DNA of 64,000 bases from Dipodascopsis uninucleata var. uninucleata (GCA_030568195.1 JAJLTO010000001.1:1-64000), one strand, 5' to 3'. Positions 37,502 to 49,010 are shown, counted from the stretch's first letter. Notes: generated by a model not told the origin, from the sequence alone. Numbers and translations are program-made.

Positions 37502-38710
37502 CTACGGTAATTTAGGCCATTGAATCAAATGCTTTTTCTCACTTGCGTCTTCAAGCTCTTTCAAAGCATCTTTATCGGTGATGATGAGATCGTGCCATTT
37601 CCACATCAGGTGAGCAAGCGTCAATGGAACCACGACAGCAGCTGTCAGTAGATCTAGAATATCATTATAGAATTTATGAATCTTGTTACATCTAGTAGAA
37701 TAACATCCTTCTACAGCATGTCGTGAAATGTTCCAATAAGGATTCACCCAATCGAGGTCAAAGATAAAAACGGCTCCAGAATGATCTTACGAATCAAGCA
37801 GGACCCCGAAGGTGTCTGCAACATGAGTTGTTCGAGATATATTCGACCGTCAACTTCACATGCAAAGATCGCATGTGACAGAGCGCTATGTGCACGACGC
37901 GTTAAAATGTCTGTCCATAGATCAATTGTCATATCGAAAGGTATAGGCTGCCGATATTCGAAAGAAAGTGGCAGCTTTTTGAACAGCCTGTTCTGCTTCA
38001 CTTTACTGTCTAGATAGGTCCGACATATTTGAATCAGTACCCAGTCTCATGAAAATGTATTTTCGATAATATTTGAAGTCTACGTCGTTTGGCTACATAT
38101 GATTTAAGCGCACTTCGACCAACTAATTGGCCGAATTTTGTAATGCTTATACCGCTATCGCGTCCAAAGACATCTGCTATAGGAATGACACACTCAAGGA
38201 TGATCACCTTCATCCATGATGGCGTTATATATAATGCAAAGTAGCGAGAATAGATAAACACCAAATTCAAGACGTTGTCAAGGGTGTAAGCATGAGCCTT
38301 GTTGTTATATAAGTCATTCAGTGTGCGCACTATTCTTGTGTACTGATATCTGCTACTCTTGTAGTTTGCTAGATTCCTACTAGCTTCTTCGAGACTCATT
38401 GTGATAGCTTTAACATTCATAGTATCATTATCATTACTGTCTCGTAACGATGATAGGACCTCAAAAGGATAAGGATAAGGATAGCTATCCTCCTCATTTT
38501 TATCCTTGTTACTATTTATCTTTGGGGAGGAAGTTGTCGACCATTATCTTTATTGTGGAAACCCACAACAGCTTGTCTACCATGACCACTCCTCACATGT
38601 ATTTTCACTTTACCTGAATCGCGACGCAAAGCAGCACGTATATAACACTGACGACTGCCATAATAAAGATAAGATACTGCTACTCGAATCAGCATTAGCA
38701 TCACTCTCAT
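37502..38710 (-). pseudogene. fossil second gene of the element, function unknown
   Basis: Convergent to the primase/helicase fossil. The readable protein fragments are mixed alpha-helical, rich in Tyr, Arg and Leu, with no family I recognise. Recognisable patches are KFGQLVGRSALKSYVAKRRR and FDMTIDLWTDILTRRAHSAL. Hydrophobic stretches such as DLLTAAVVVPLTLAHLMW are single and amphipathic, so a membrane role is not claimed. The 5' part (about 38500-38710) is the least certain. It is broken, with about two or three breaks. Convergence and shared decay suggest it belonged to the same element. Confidence 0.55.
38465..38491. repeat. AAGGAT tandem run ending in a 14-bp perfect palindrome
   Basis: Three AAGGAT units lead into AGGATAGCTATCCT (38478-38491), which equals its own reverse complement. 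A further inverted unit, ATCCTT, lies about 15 bp on. It sits at the 5' side of the element's second gene. Whether it is a protein-binding or replication site is unknown. Confidence 0.8.
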
Positions 38711-38839
38711 TCTCGAGATTGCGATGAAGCGGGTTTGGCCCCAAGTCCCACAAGTTTCTTAGTCGCGATCGGAGAGACTGGCTCCTTCTGATAAATTTGG
38801 AAGATGCTACTCTGCAGTATCCACAGTAGTGGGTAAACT

Positions 38840-38854
38840 AGATCTAGCAAGTCA
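38840..38854 (+). repeat. right copy of 15-bp direct repeat flanking the element
   Basis: Matches the left copy at 14 of 15 positions in the same orientation, 5.7 kb away and just outside the second fossil gene. The lone difference is a T/C transition. Confidence 0.4.
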
Positions 38855-39130
38855 CAAGTGTAGCTTGTACTTCTATGGTTGGTAGAGAGACAGAAGGCAC
38901 CGATGGGCCTTTTTGATGACGTCTAGCTCGTCATCCTCCAACTGTATCATTTGTTGTCTCAATAAGGCGATTCCGTAAGATACGTACCTTCAATTAAAGA
39001 AAAAAATGATATTATAAATAATCTTCAGTTATTACTATTACCAGAAAATGTAGAAAAAATAAATATTACGTCACGTATGAGCCGAAGATGTTTGGGATCT
39101 GAAAATATACGAAGGAGGTGCCTTGTAAAA

Positions 39131-39154
39131 TAGGTGCCATCAGGATGGCACCTA
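39131..39154. repeat. perfect 11-bp-arm inverted repeat (hairpin)
   Basis: Arms TAGGTGCCATC and GATGGCACCTA are exact reverse complements around a two-base AG centre. A partial third copy of GGTGCC lies just upstream (39117-39122). The arms are unusually GC-rich for the surroundings. Confidence 0.9.
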
Positions 39155-39640
39155 CTGTTTTCTACTGTATCTACATCAATTTTGAACTACAAAAAAACAA
39201 AATACATATTCTGTCTTTTCAAGCCCAGTTATACAAGCTATACCCCCACCATCGTTCGCATAATGATGGATAGAAAAAAGGCCAGAGGCCGCAGTGGCCT
39301 AGCCGGCTCTTATAAATATCCATGATATTCCATATCGCATATACAGAACCAAGCACAGCAGAAATAATTAGTATTGATATCGCATAACCAAAAAAGACTT
39401 CTAGCCAACATATCGTCATGGTCAGCAAAATCGATTACAAGATCACAATTCAGATACTCACAGTCAAAACAAGTAAATTATTTGAAAAGATGTCCAATTG
39501 CATATAACATAATAAAGTAACAAGAATAACAAAGTAAATATGGCCATTAAAAGAATAAAGAATCAGCACTATAAATAAATAAAAACCTTCTTATATATGT
39601 ATGCACCAATAAAATCACAATTCATAAATGCATCTAACAG

Positions 39641-39660
39641 AAGACGCGCAAAGACGCGCA
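39641..39660. repeat. two tandem copies of a 10-bp unit
   Basis: AAGACGCGCA occurs twice in a row, followed by a partial third (AAGCAG). It lies in the 3' flank of VPS4. Function not evident. Confidence 0.85.
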
Positions 39661-39741
39661 AAGCAGACAATACCTTGAGAAAGTATAATGCAAGCAACTT
39701 TGAATCTAAAGTATTTGGCGGATCGCACAAGGATCTGCCGA

Positions 39742-41281
39742 TTAATTTCCTTCGGAACCAAAATCCCTGGTAAATTCGTCATGTCGCTTCACGTCATCGC
39801 CATTAACAGTAGGTCTAGACGATTTCACAGCCTTGACAAAATCTTTAAATGTAAGAGGAGGTTCCTGAAGTTGATCTCCAGATATATCCATCCAAGACAT
39901 TTCCGTAGCACCAGTATCTCCTGGAGAACATGGCGTCAATTTACTGCTACCATCCTGACTAGCAACCCATTTGAAGTGCGTCGCCATCTGAACCTTGCGT
40001 ACAGGCTGCATAAGCGCATCTCTTACAGCTACAGCTATATCATGGCCCGAGTATCCATTCGTCATCTCAGCCAAAGCACGATAATCCGCAGGAGAAAGCT
40101 CACAAGGAGTTGAGCCAACATTAAGTTTGAACATTGTGGTTCTAGCCTCAACATCAGGTAAGGCTATATAAATTCGACGTTCAAATCTAATATAATAAAA
40201 ATAATTAGAACATCCAAAAGTAAAATACGTGATTAAAAAAGTAACTAAATCTTCCTGATTACTTACCGTCTTCTAATTGCTGCATCAAGTTGCCATGGAA
40301 TATTAGTTGCGCCTAATACCAAGACACCACTCGCATCATTTCCGACGCCATTCATTTGCACAAGAAGCTCTGTCTTAATTCTTCGAGAAGCTTCACTTTC
40401 TCCCTCTCCTCGCGGTCCACAAAGAGCATCGACCTCATCAATAAAAATAACAGAAGGTTTATTCTCGCGAGCCATGTTAAACAGCTGCTTAACAAGACGC
40501 TCAGATTCTCCCATCCATTTACTTACCAAGTCGCTGGAACTGACGGAAAAGAAAGTTGAGTTTGATTCTGTTGCAACAGCCTTCGCCAAATAAGATTTTC
40601 CTGTTCCCGGAGGACCATAGAGAAGAATTCCAGATACAGGACGTCTGTTACCTGTAAAAAGATGTGGAAACTTTATCGGAAGAATAACTGCTTCTTTAAG
40701 AGCTTCCTTCGCTAGCTCCAGTCCAGCTACATCTTCCCACCGAATGTTAGGCTTCTCCGAAAGAATAGCACCTGCGAGAGCACTTCGTAGCTTCTTGGTG
40801 TCCGCGTCATCATCATCACTATCATCACCTCCTTTTTTTTTTGGCTTGCCATTCGATTCTTTGCCGTTGGCACCAACAGCCTGTTTGCCAGCCTTGCTGT
40901 CTTTCTGTTCAATAAAAACCTTTAGCTTCTCTGCCCGATCCATATATTCTGCTGTTTTAGCGCGAATCATTTCTTTATTCTTCGCATTCTTTTCGTCTGA
41001 ATAGATGTAAGTTATTCTAGGTTAGTAACGGTTCTCGTTACATTCAGCCCGTCCGACAATAGACACACAGCTTTCAACATATATTTAACGACAAATATGC
41101 CAATAGCCACAACTAAAGTACAATTCGAAGATCATCTTGACTTACATTTTAATGCCATCATGAAATACTCTAGACTAGAGTAGTACAGCTTGTATGCCTC
41201 CGCATAGTTCTCAGAAGTATCAGCTTGAATAGCCTTCTGGACAATATCGATTGCCTTGCCGAGAAAATCTGCATTCGACAT
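39742..41281 (-). CDS. VPS4: Vps4 AAA ATPase (ESCRT-III disassembly)
   Basis: Hexameric ATPase that pulls ESCRT-III apart in multivesicular-body sorting, nuclear-envelope repair and cytokinesis. Three exons (41281-41146, 40996-40267, 40186-39742) give 436 residues, against 437 in yeast Vps4. The N-terminal MIT domain ([20 protein letters not shown], then [20 protein letters not shown]) binds ESCRT-III tails. A charged linker ([14 protein letters not shown]) follows. The AAA domain has Walker A GPPGTGKS at 173-180, Walker [11 protein letters not shown], and the arginine-finger region [17 protein letters not shown], which crosses the second exon junction. The beta domain and the terminal helix [10 protein letters not shown] are those of Vps4. 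The introns are 149 and 80 bp. Confidence 0.97.
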
Positions 41282-42176
41282 TATTATAACAGCTCGTTAA
41301 AGTTCAATATACGAAATCCCTTCAATTCTATGATAAAATTGAATTGAATAGTATCCCAAAAATAGTGTAAAAAGAGACAATGATAACTGTAAAAGATTCT
41401 GAGCGACGACGTCGTTATCACAGGTCTATCGATCAATGAGTCCAACCCCTAAGTTAGATTCAAATTAGTCTACTATTCAATACGATTACCGATGAAATGA
41501 ATAAAAAGTAGCTCATTTATAGTCTTGTGCACTGAAAATTAAATAACAGCATGCGTTTAAGTGGTATGGTTTGTTATGTTAAAACTGCACGAAATATCGA
41601 ACACAGATGATGGGTTTAAGGCCATGTGTAATTTTGGTCACGCTCAATCAAAGATACAGGTTTCCGCATACAATAAATATTTAAGAGAAATTCGAGCAAA
41701 CTCAGCTCTTCTCAAATGCAAGCGATAATATTAAAACATCAAAACATGCAAACAATACCATAAAATGAAACAGACAGTATTTCTCATCAAGAATTGTTAA
41801 TATATACTTCTGTAGATTGATATTGATATTACTATATTATTCTAGAGGTGATAGAGGAGATCCAATGATTAGCTCTACTACTATTTGATTTTACTGCAAA
41901 TAATATTTTTCTAACAACTAATAATTAAAGTAAAGAAACGAAATATAGTAAAATAGAAGTATCAGTTCTATTTATCATCTCGACAATTTACTACAGCTCG
42001 AAGCTAAATAAAAGTGATAAGCACATACAATCTAATTATAAGCAAGAGGAATAAACTAACCCAGCTGGAAAAAAGCCGTCATCTTGTTTACTTATAATTC
42101 AAGCTGTACAGTGAATAGTTTACCATATGTGAAATACCATTAAAACTCCAGCTAAGACGATGTTCCAATACTCAAT
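41282..42176. other. intergenic, VPS4 promoter side and CYT1 3' flank
   Basis: About 895 bp of AT-rich sequence between two genes of the same orientation. No gene, RNA or repeat is recognised. Confidence 0.5.
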
Positions 42177-43753
42177 TTAGAGCTTTGGAGGCTTGTACAA
42201 AACTTGTCTGGTCTTGATAGGAGTCCACTTAAATCTCTTAACCCACAGACTGAGCGCCCACAAACTACCAATGATAATGAGTGCCTTAAGACCAGTCTTC
42301 TTTCGAACATCGTGCTCTGGCTCAGCAGCCCAGTTCAAAAAACTGGTGACATCCTTAGCCATCTGGGAGGTAGTCGCAGGAGTGCCATCTTCATATTCAA
42401 CAAGACCATCGAACAAAACACGGGCCATGGCAATCCCACCACCTGGGAAGTAAGGATTATAGTTAAGACCACTGGCAACGACAGCACCGGCGGGAGCCTC
42501 ATCTGGATACCCAGTGAGCAAACTGAAAACATAATCACAGCCACCGTGACGGGCCTTGATAATCAAGCTAAGATCAGGTGGAAGAGCACCTTGGTTACCG
42601 GCACGAGCAGCCTGCTCATTAGGATAAGGAGCCGGAATATAGTCGGAGAGTTTACCCGGTCTCTTCTCTATTTCACCCTGGTCGTTTGGCTCTGCATCAT
42701 ATTCGATTTCCTCAGCCATCTCGCGAACTTCGTCCGCAGTGTGCGTGACACCCACCAATGAACGCCATGCCTACGTCAGCTCGTTAGTCCACTTTACTTC
42801 ACATCTAGACTTACAGGAAAAAAACTTACAACTAAATTGAGGGAGTGACAAGCAGCACACACCTCTCTGTAGACTTGGAATCCTCGACGTAAACTAAAAC
42901 AAATTATAAGAAAACTCGTCTAAACCATCTAGGAAGTTTTCAATAATTCTCACCTCTGATGATCGAATGTGGAAAACCATCCAGCATGTGGCCAAGGATA
43001 TTCAGCTGGGTGAAGACCATGTTCAGCCATAGTCACAGCCTGAATTGGACTTCCATACAAATGCATATACCAGGCAGTCAAACCACCAGTAGCGATACTA
43101 GCGATAACAGCATTGCGGGTAGTCTTGGATACCTATTATAGGATAGGTGTTAATTGCCATTATAAAAAGAATATCATTCCAAATAGTAGCCAGTAATTAA
43201 AAAAAGCAATTAGACTATCACTACTTCTGTAACAAGCTTGCAAATGAATTGTCGATGGGTTTAGAAATTTGTCCATACCTCATTAGCGGGATCCTTTAAT
43301 GCTGCTGTCGATGCGTTTCTCTATTCAATAAAATAAAATTAGAGCAAATCAAAGAACAAAAAAGTTAGAATAAATTAAGCCAACATATCGCTTTAATGAT
43401 TCTTAATCAATAACTTGCAATACATCAGTGTTGTACGATAAATATCGTCATCAATCACAACTGCACTGGCTCACAGTCCACAAAGTCCCCGATAGACACC
43501 GCCGTCGACCCATCCTTACTGTTTCAATGACCGGTTTAAAGACAGCCTTTCTACCCAATCAAACCTCATGCCAGCCAATATCATTGAATATAAAAATAAC
43601 CATTCTTCTTATCTCATTCCGAAATAAATATATTTGAAAACTGAGAAGAATAACAATATTACTTCAAAATTTTGGAAAATAGTCTGAATAACATACCACA
43701 AAAGTCTTTATGACCCTTCGAAATAATGGAGCGGCAGACAATCGATTAATCAT
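42177..43753 (-). CDS. CYT1: cytochrome c1, haem subunit of respiratory complex III
   Basis: Passes electrons from the Rieske protein to cytochrome c at the outer face of the inner mitochondrial membrane. Five exons (43753-43697, 43320-43279, 43132-42954, 42893-42830, 42770-42177) give 311 residues, against 309 in yeast. The N-terminus MINRLSAAPLFRRVIKTF is a basic mitochondrial presequence, followed by a hydrophobic sorting segment (NAVIASIATGGLTAWYMHLY). The haem-attachment motif is CAACH in LRRGFQVYREVCAACHSLN. The axial Met side lies in YFPGGGIAMARVLFDG. The C-terminal anchor is LKALIIIGSLWALSLWVKRF, ending with a KTRQVLYKPPK tail. The first intron is 376 bp, long for this window. The next gene leftward is VPS4. 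Confidence 0.97.
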
Positions 43754-44602
43754 GGCCGAAATGTATGTGATGGATCTTTTGCAAAAAAGAAAAGAGAGCC
43801 AAGTGGGTTGAGAAAAGGAAGGGAAGGAGAGAAAATTATGGTCAATCGGCTTGTTCGTGAAAATCAACCCGTTGCGAAGTTTTGCTTAGTCGAAGAGACC
43901 GGAACTCTAAGTAGGCAGTCATTCGACGCGCTCGCTTTTCTTAGAGGAGGAAAATTTAAGTTGCAAATTCAATGTTTGCATGCGTTGCTATTGGCTGCGC
44001 ATAAGCTCAGCGAATCTTTACACACTGGGAGTAAATGTGTAACTTCTTAGATTCCGCAAGCTATTTTTTTCTCTTTTTTGACCCTCTGTAAGACTGCATC
44101 GTTTAATGCATGGATAATTTCAGTTCTATTGTAGAGAGTATTTACGAGTTGAGATATCTTAATTGTATGATCTAAAATGTATGTCGTGTGAACAGATATA
44201 GCACATTACTGTGGGATAGTTGATATAGAGAAACGGACCAATAGAACTAGCTATATTTCAGGTGTCATATATACGTATAAGAAATGGGCAATACCGCGGT
44301 ACCCAATCCAACACGCTGATATTTGACAGATATTCCTATCTGTAATTATATAATATAATTATTACTCATTTTTGTAGTCAGATTATTAATACATCACAGT
44401 TTTTCATATGCCTCATTTAGTACTATGTTTAATGATCAAAAACGAAACCTGCTTCCGTTTTAACTTGTTACTAATTCTACGAGGTTCAAAGTAAAGGATC
44501 ATCACAGATGACAATGGTAATAACACTCAACAATGGCAATAACATAAATTAAATTCGCTAAGTCACTAAATATTGTACATATCCTCTAAACAGATGTATA
44601 AA
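43754..44602. other. intergenic, CYT1 promoter side and VPS62 3' flank
   Basis: About 850 bp. An 80-codon plus-strand frame at 43808-44050 has no family resemblance and no ATG context that I trust. A 10-bp palindrome TACCGCGGTA occurs at about 44292. Otherwise nothing is recognised. Confidence 0.5.
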
Positions 44603-46267
44603 TTATCCCCATGTCCGGTCAATAAAATCACATAACCAACCACCCCAAAACAAAAAGCGAATAATTTTACCAAGAAAGGATGGCCAGATATGGTCTAAGA
44701 CGCCTGCACATCCGAAGCCCTCACTTTCCACGCCCTCGCCATATTCTAACGTATTCCTTATTCGGCATGTTCCGAATATATTATACCATGCAGGCTGCTG
44801 GCACACAGTAGCTCTCATCAAATTTTTGTCCAGTGGACCAGTTGGACCGTCTATATATCTCCATTCGAATGGATGATATCGTTGCCTGGGATCCGAAGGA
44901 TCGAGAGTCTTATCTCCCCAGTGACCACTATAGTAAAGCCATGCTTTACAAACACAGTTAGATCATATGTTTATTAGAATAGTTACGATATTTTACCTAC
45001 CAGAATCAGCGGGTGACAATCCGTTCGCTCCATACACATGCGTGCCATCATAAGTGTAGCCAACAAAATTCTTCGCCGGGTCCCATAGCATTCCTCGATC
45101 TGTAAAATCACCTAGCATACGAAAAGGGAGATCCCTAGAATGTTGGCCAGCAGTTCCATAGTTCGCATGAGTACCTCTAGCTGAAAATATCACAGGTCGT
45201 TCGGGATTCGACTCCAATTTCTCTAATGCTTTAAATGTAAAGCCACTACCACCAGAGTGAGCGGACATCCATAATGAATGAGGCTCACCATTATGAAATC
45301 TTAGAACTGAATGTTCCCAGTCGCCAATATGATTTCCAAATGGTCCACTACCCATAACAAAAGGACCCAAATTGAAAGCATAAAAGTAGAACCAGAAAGA
45401 ATCTACCCAACCACCACCCTTATCAATAACAATCAATATAGCAGGTGCAGGACTTCTACCAGTTTCGAGATCAGGTTTATTATGCACTCCAGTAATCCAG
45501 TCTGGGTCGACATCAAAATCTGTGTTTGCTGTCAAGAATATATCTCTGTCTATTGGAAGTTTTCCGACATCCTGAATTGTTAAAGGAGTATGAACTGCAT
45601 CTGTAATATTTTTACCGCTGAGCACAGGATGCATGTGGTTAACACTAGTAAGCACTGTTAGTACTTCTATAATTTGAAACTGCAACAATTCTGAACGTCT
45701 TCTTGTTAAACTCTCCCATTTTCTCCTATATTCATAATAAACCTGGTAAAAGTGGAATATATACTGCTAATATGAGATTGCGACAACAACGAAGAGAGAC
45801 TTACAATTTTCTATAATCACAAGGCAGATACACTTCTTCCGAGTATAGATGCACTGTGGGCGCTATATGAAGCATTAAAAACGTTAGACAGCTTCAGTCC
45901 TTCCATATCATTCATTTCAAACTGATAATTTATTTTCTCGAGAACCAGAGTAAAAATTCCGCACTCTCATTACCACTATCACTAAAATCAAAGGTAACAA
46001 AATGCATTATTTTATTTTCCGCTGAAATTCGATAATTTCAGTCTCCTCACAGAACTGATTAAATTTAGTAGACATACCATATTGAAGTACGTAATCAGGT
46101 ATAACTCCTGGCTCTACCTTCCATTCCGTATCATCCTGCTGCCAGATCTTCCAGCCCTTGTTGAAAAGAGCAGAGGCATCGCCAACAGTAGCAACCAAGC
46201 ATATCTCAAACAACAGTGTGAGAGCCGACCATTCTCCTAAAAGGCCAATAGAACTCTTGATATTCAT
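44603..46267 (-). CDS. VPS62: Vps62-family (DUF946) vacuolar protein sorting protein
   Basis: Four exons (46267-46078, 45862-45805, 45725-45001, 44943-44603) give 437 residues. The N-terminus has a hydrophobic signal segment (LTLLFEICLVATVGDASA), so the protein should enter the secretory pathway. Family features are PTVHLYSEEVYLPCDYRK, TANTDFDVDPDWITG, the Tyr/Phe-rich core VDSFWFYFYAFNLG, GNHIGDWEHSVLRF, FSARGTHANYG and YYSGHWGDKTLDPSDPRQRY. In yeast, Vps62 loss impairs cytoplasm-to-vacuole protein delivery, and its biochemical activity is unknown. The C-terminus is hydrophobic (IIRFLFWGGWLCDFID) but lacks a clear GPI signal. The first intron is 215 bp, and the other two are 79 and 57 bp. 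Confidence 0.93.
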
Positions 46268-49010
46268 TATCCTAGGCCTATGTCTGTAACCTCTCTTGAG
46301 CAGAAGCTACAGAGCTTGTATGTGGTAAATAATCTATAATCTTATATTACGTCTTAAAAACGCTACAATAAAAGATACTTAAGCACTCTATCGATACCCC
46401 GTAGAATATCGTCGGTAGCAATATAAAATTGTTGTTATCTTTCGAGAGATATTTTCTATATTTTCCACTGTAGTCAATGTCCAAACAATTCTGTATGTGC
46501 TCGCGCATAGTCTGTAAGTAGTAAATGACACATTTACGCTAAATTCTAGCAAGGTAGAGAGGATCAACCGCTTTCTTAGAACAGCAAATAGAGAAAACAG
46601 GGTAATATCATAACTTCTTCAATATTGATTATATCACGTGATATACATGAGCTTAAATTTTATTCCCGTACTTATTTCCTACTCCTGAAGAGGTGCTTGA
46701 TTAAAAGACGCCATTATTTTGCAGAGCAGAAGGAGTAAAGAAATTTTATTGGGATTTATTAAATATAGAATAACATCTGTTTCTGAGCGACAAACTATAA
46801 TAGAGTTTAAATGAGTGTTTATGAGAGCTATGGAGTCTCTGTAGTGGACGACACCTGAATGGGAGTCCCAAGCACGATTCTACAACTCCAACTTCTTCAC
46901 ATGGATGATGAAGTTAATAATAAGGATAATTAGTAATAGTGCTGACCGTGTGGTTGTTCCATTCGCATATGGGATCGCATAATATATATAGAAATATAGT
47001 AGTCTTGTTAGAAGCAAACCTTGCAGAGAGCGACTCAGTAAAATTTCCTTGAGGTTTAAACTTTACTCGCTTCTAGAAGTTTGATCTGATGCCCAACTCA
47101 TAACAGCTCCCTCACCCACTATGTTACTACAAGCCAGTCAAAATGAACGTAGCAAGAGAGCACATATATGAATAAAAATATACATCTATTGGTGCCAAAG
47201 TAAATAAGATCAATAACTAGGCACTAAGAGATTAAGATTTGAGAAAAAGAACCGTAGATGTTATATAGTTAGATGACAGCATCATTTCAGTTTTTAGATT
47301 GTGCAGGAGCATTCTCCGATAATCTTTAGAGCCGTTTAATATTCAATATGGGGCTTGTCTTGGTGGCAAACGGTTTGACTTAAGTTAGATACTTAATCTG
47401 AATGGCGAATATACTTCTTAAGTCTATTTGAATATGTCACTATTGATGACAAGAATTTAAATACAGCAATGCATTCTGTCTAGAGCAGCCATTCTGATCA
47501 AGTTTGCAACTTATCCACACACTTACTATTCATGCAGCTGAATTTGTTTGTTTGGCAAAAACTGGGTAATGGAGACAGTATTGTATACATGAAGCATGGC
47601 ATACTTCTCAATTCGAATTTCTGTCTGAGACGTAAAATATTCTAATAGAGAACTTTTAGTGACCGAAGGATATTTTCGCAGATGGTAACAGAACCTGACA
47701 CCCTCAACTTAGATCCAGACATAAAAAATTAATTTATCCATAACTCAATGAACTGTAGTTCAGAGTCTCGTCCGGTGCATACGGACACATCTAGTCAACA
47801 GGTACAATGTTTACCGTAGTAAATACCAATGGTGTTGTATGATTGTGACAGTCGTTCGACCAAATAAGAAACCGGAACGGTACCCTGCCTACGGCTAAAA
47901 GTTAGCAGCTTATCCGTGACGAGTCAGGAACAATGAAGTTATCAATTTTCTACATTCATTCCCGCACGATTCGTAGTCGATTTGTATTTTTGAAAAGAGA
48001 CTTTAAGCTGTAACATTTTTGGATCCGTATAGACAGGCCTTTACATTCCACTTCACAGTTTCCATTTTAAATGTTTAGAGAATGTGGGCTGAAGTAGCTT
48101 AAATCCTCTCTTAGCGTAATAGTGCTTCTTTATCATCTATACTAGTGAGTTGCGTAGTGTACCAATAAATTCTGTTCTCTACTCGCTTGCTCTGCCAGAT
48201 TTAGTCGTCTGTTACATATGCTGTTTACAGTGTAAGTTAGGTATTGCTTCACATATGGACTAACTACAACAATAAACAGTAACCTTACCATCAAATAATT
48301 GTATTGACTTGGTTTATTTAGCGGCTTGCTTCCTTTGGCTCTTCCCCTTCCTTTTCCAAAAGAAAAAATTTTACTGTTCGGGTACTGGAGAAATATTACA
48401 GTTCTAAGAAGACTCAATAGCTTTTGCTATATCGTGTTAGTGACCAAAAGTTCGCTAAATTTTATACCGGATCAGGAAAGAGTAGTGCCATTTTCTCTTG
48501 AGGACTATTATTACTATATGCATTGTTTCGTTTAGATTTAGATCTTCGTTTTTGTAACTCATTTTCCCAGTTACTCATCATCATATAAAATAACAAAGAG
48601 ATTTTATTCTAATCTTAATATTGCATACGAGATTTTTGCTTTGTGCTAAAGTTCTACTTTAATTATTCTACAGTCGATGGCTCTCTAAAGTGCCGTGGCT
48701 ACCATACTGTATCTTCTTTATCTGGTCAGATATTCTCATTATTCGTGGTTTCTCCTGACAGGTTGGTGTCTTTTAACTCTGCTGCAGCCGAGTCTGATTA
48801 GAATATAGCAGGAATTTTATTAGGCTGACCGTCTGTGTCATTACTACTCGAAGATATTTTGTGAATTATTGTCTTTAATTTTTTCCATTTGACATATTTA
48901 GTGGTTCTATTTTTGTTATCGTTTAATCTTTCACTGTTAGCTCATCATCGAACCTTTTATTGGGGAGGTCTATTTTTGGGGAGGCGGAGTATACGAGTCC
49001 TAGGTTTGAT
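46268..49010. other. long intergenic stretch, no gene seen
   Basis: About 2.7 kb between the diverging VPS62 and kinase genes. Both promoters lie here, and the right-hand several hundred bases (T-rich, 48540-49010) look like a long kinase 5' leader. Small frames at 48142-48535 on both strands have no coding features I can support. Confidence 0.55.

Larger units (their letters stand above)
33139..38854. mobile_element. decayed virus-like or mobile replicon: primase + origin-binding helicase and a convergent partner gene
   Basis: Fossil of an element inserted between the desaturase and VPS4 genes. Parts: a plus-strand gene for a primase-polymerase joined to a UL9-like origin-binding helicase (about 33153-36956), and a minus-strand gene of unknown function (about 37500-38710). 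The two converge, as in compact replicons. Related primase and origin-binding-helicase genes are known from herpesviruses and nucleocytoplasmic large DNA viruses, and similar genes occur in some fungal genomes. No capsid, envelope, integrase, transposase or DNA polymerase B gene is seen, so the family is unresolved. The copy is broken, with about five breaks in the first gene and about two or three in the second. The coding signal is still easy to read, which suggests a fairly young fossil. Bounds given are those of a near-identical 15-bp direct repeat and are tentative. Confidence 0.72.
38855..39741. other. spacer with strong hairpin and 10-bp tandem, 3' of VPS4
   Basis: About 890 bp without a gene. 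Contains an 11-bp-arm inverted repeat at 39131-39154, GC-rich inverted patches near 39278-39306 (AGGCC...GGCCT), and two exact AAGACGCGCA copies at 39641-39660. The right end is the VPS4 3' flank. Confidence 0.55.

Noticed and set aside
33139-38854. Polinton/Maverick identity for the element
   Set aside because: No protein-primed DNA polymerase B, retroviral-type integrase, packaging ATPase or capsid gene is visible.
39278-39306. Possible tRNA-like or SINE A-box region (AGTGGCCTAGCC)
   Set aside because: No matching B-box, no cloverleaf and no downstream tail. Only short inverted GGCC patches are present.
43808-44050. 80-codon plus-strand frame just upstream of CYT1
   Set aside because: No recognisable motif, no splice partner, and it lies where the CYT1 promoter should be.
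48142-48535. Overlapping small frames on both strands upstream of the kinase
   Set aside because: Mutually overlapping, no family resemblance, and located in the probable kinase leader.
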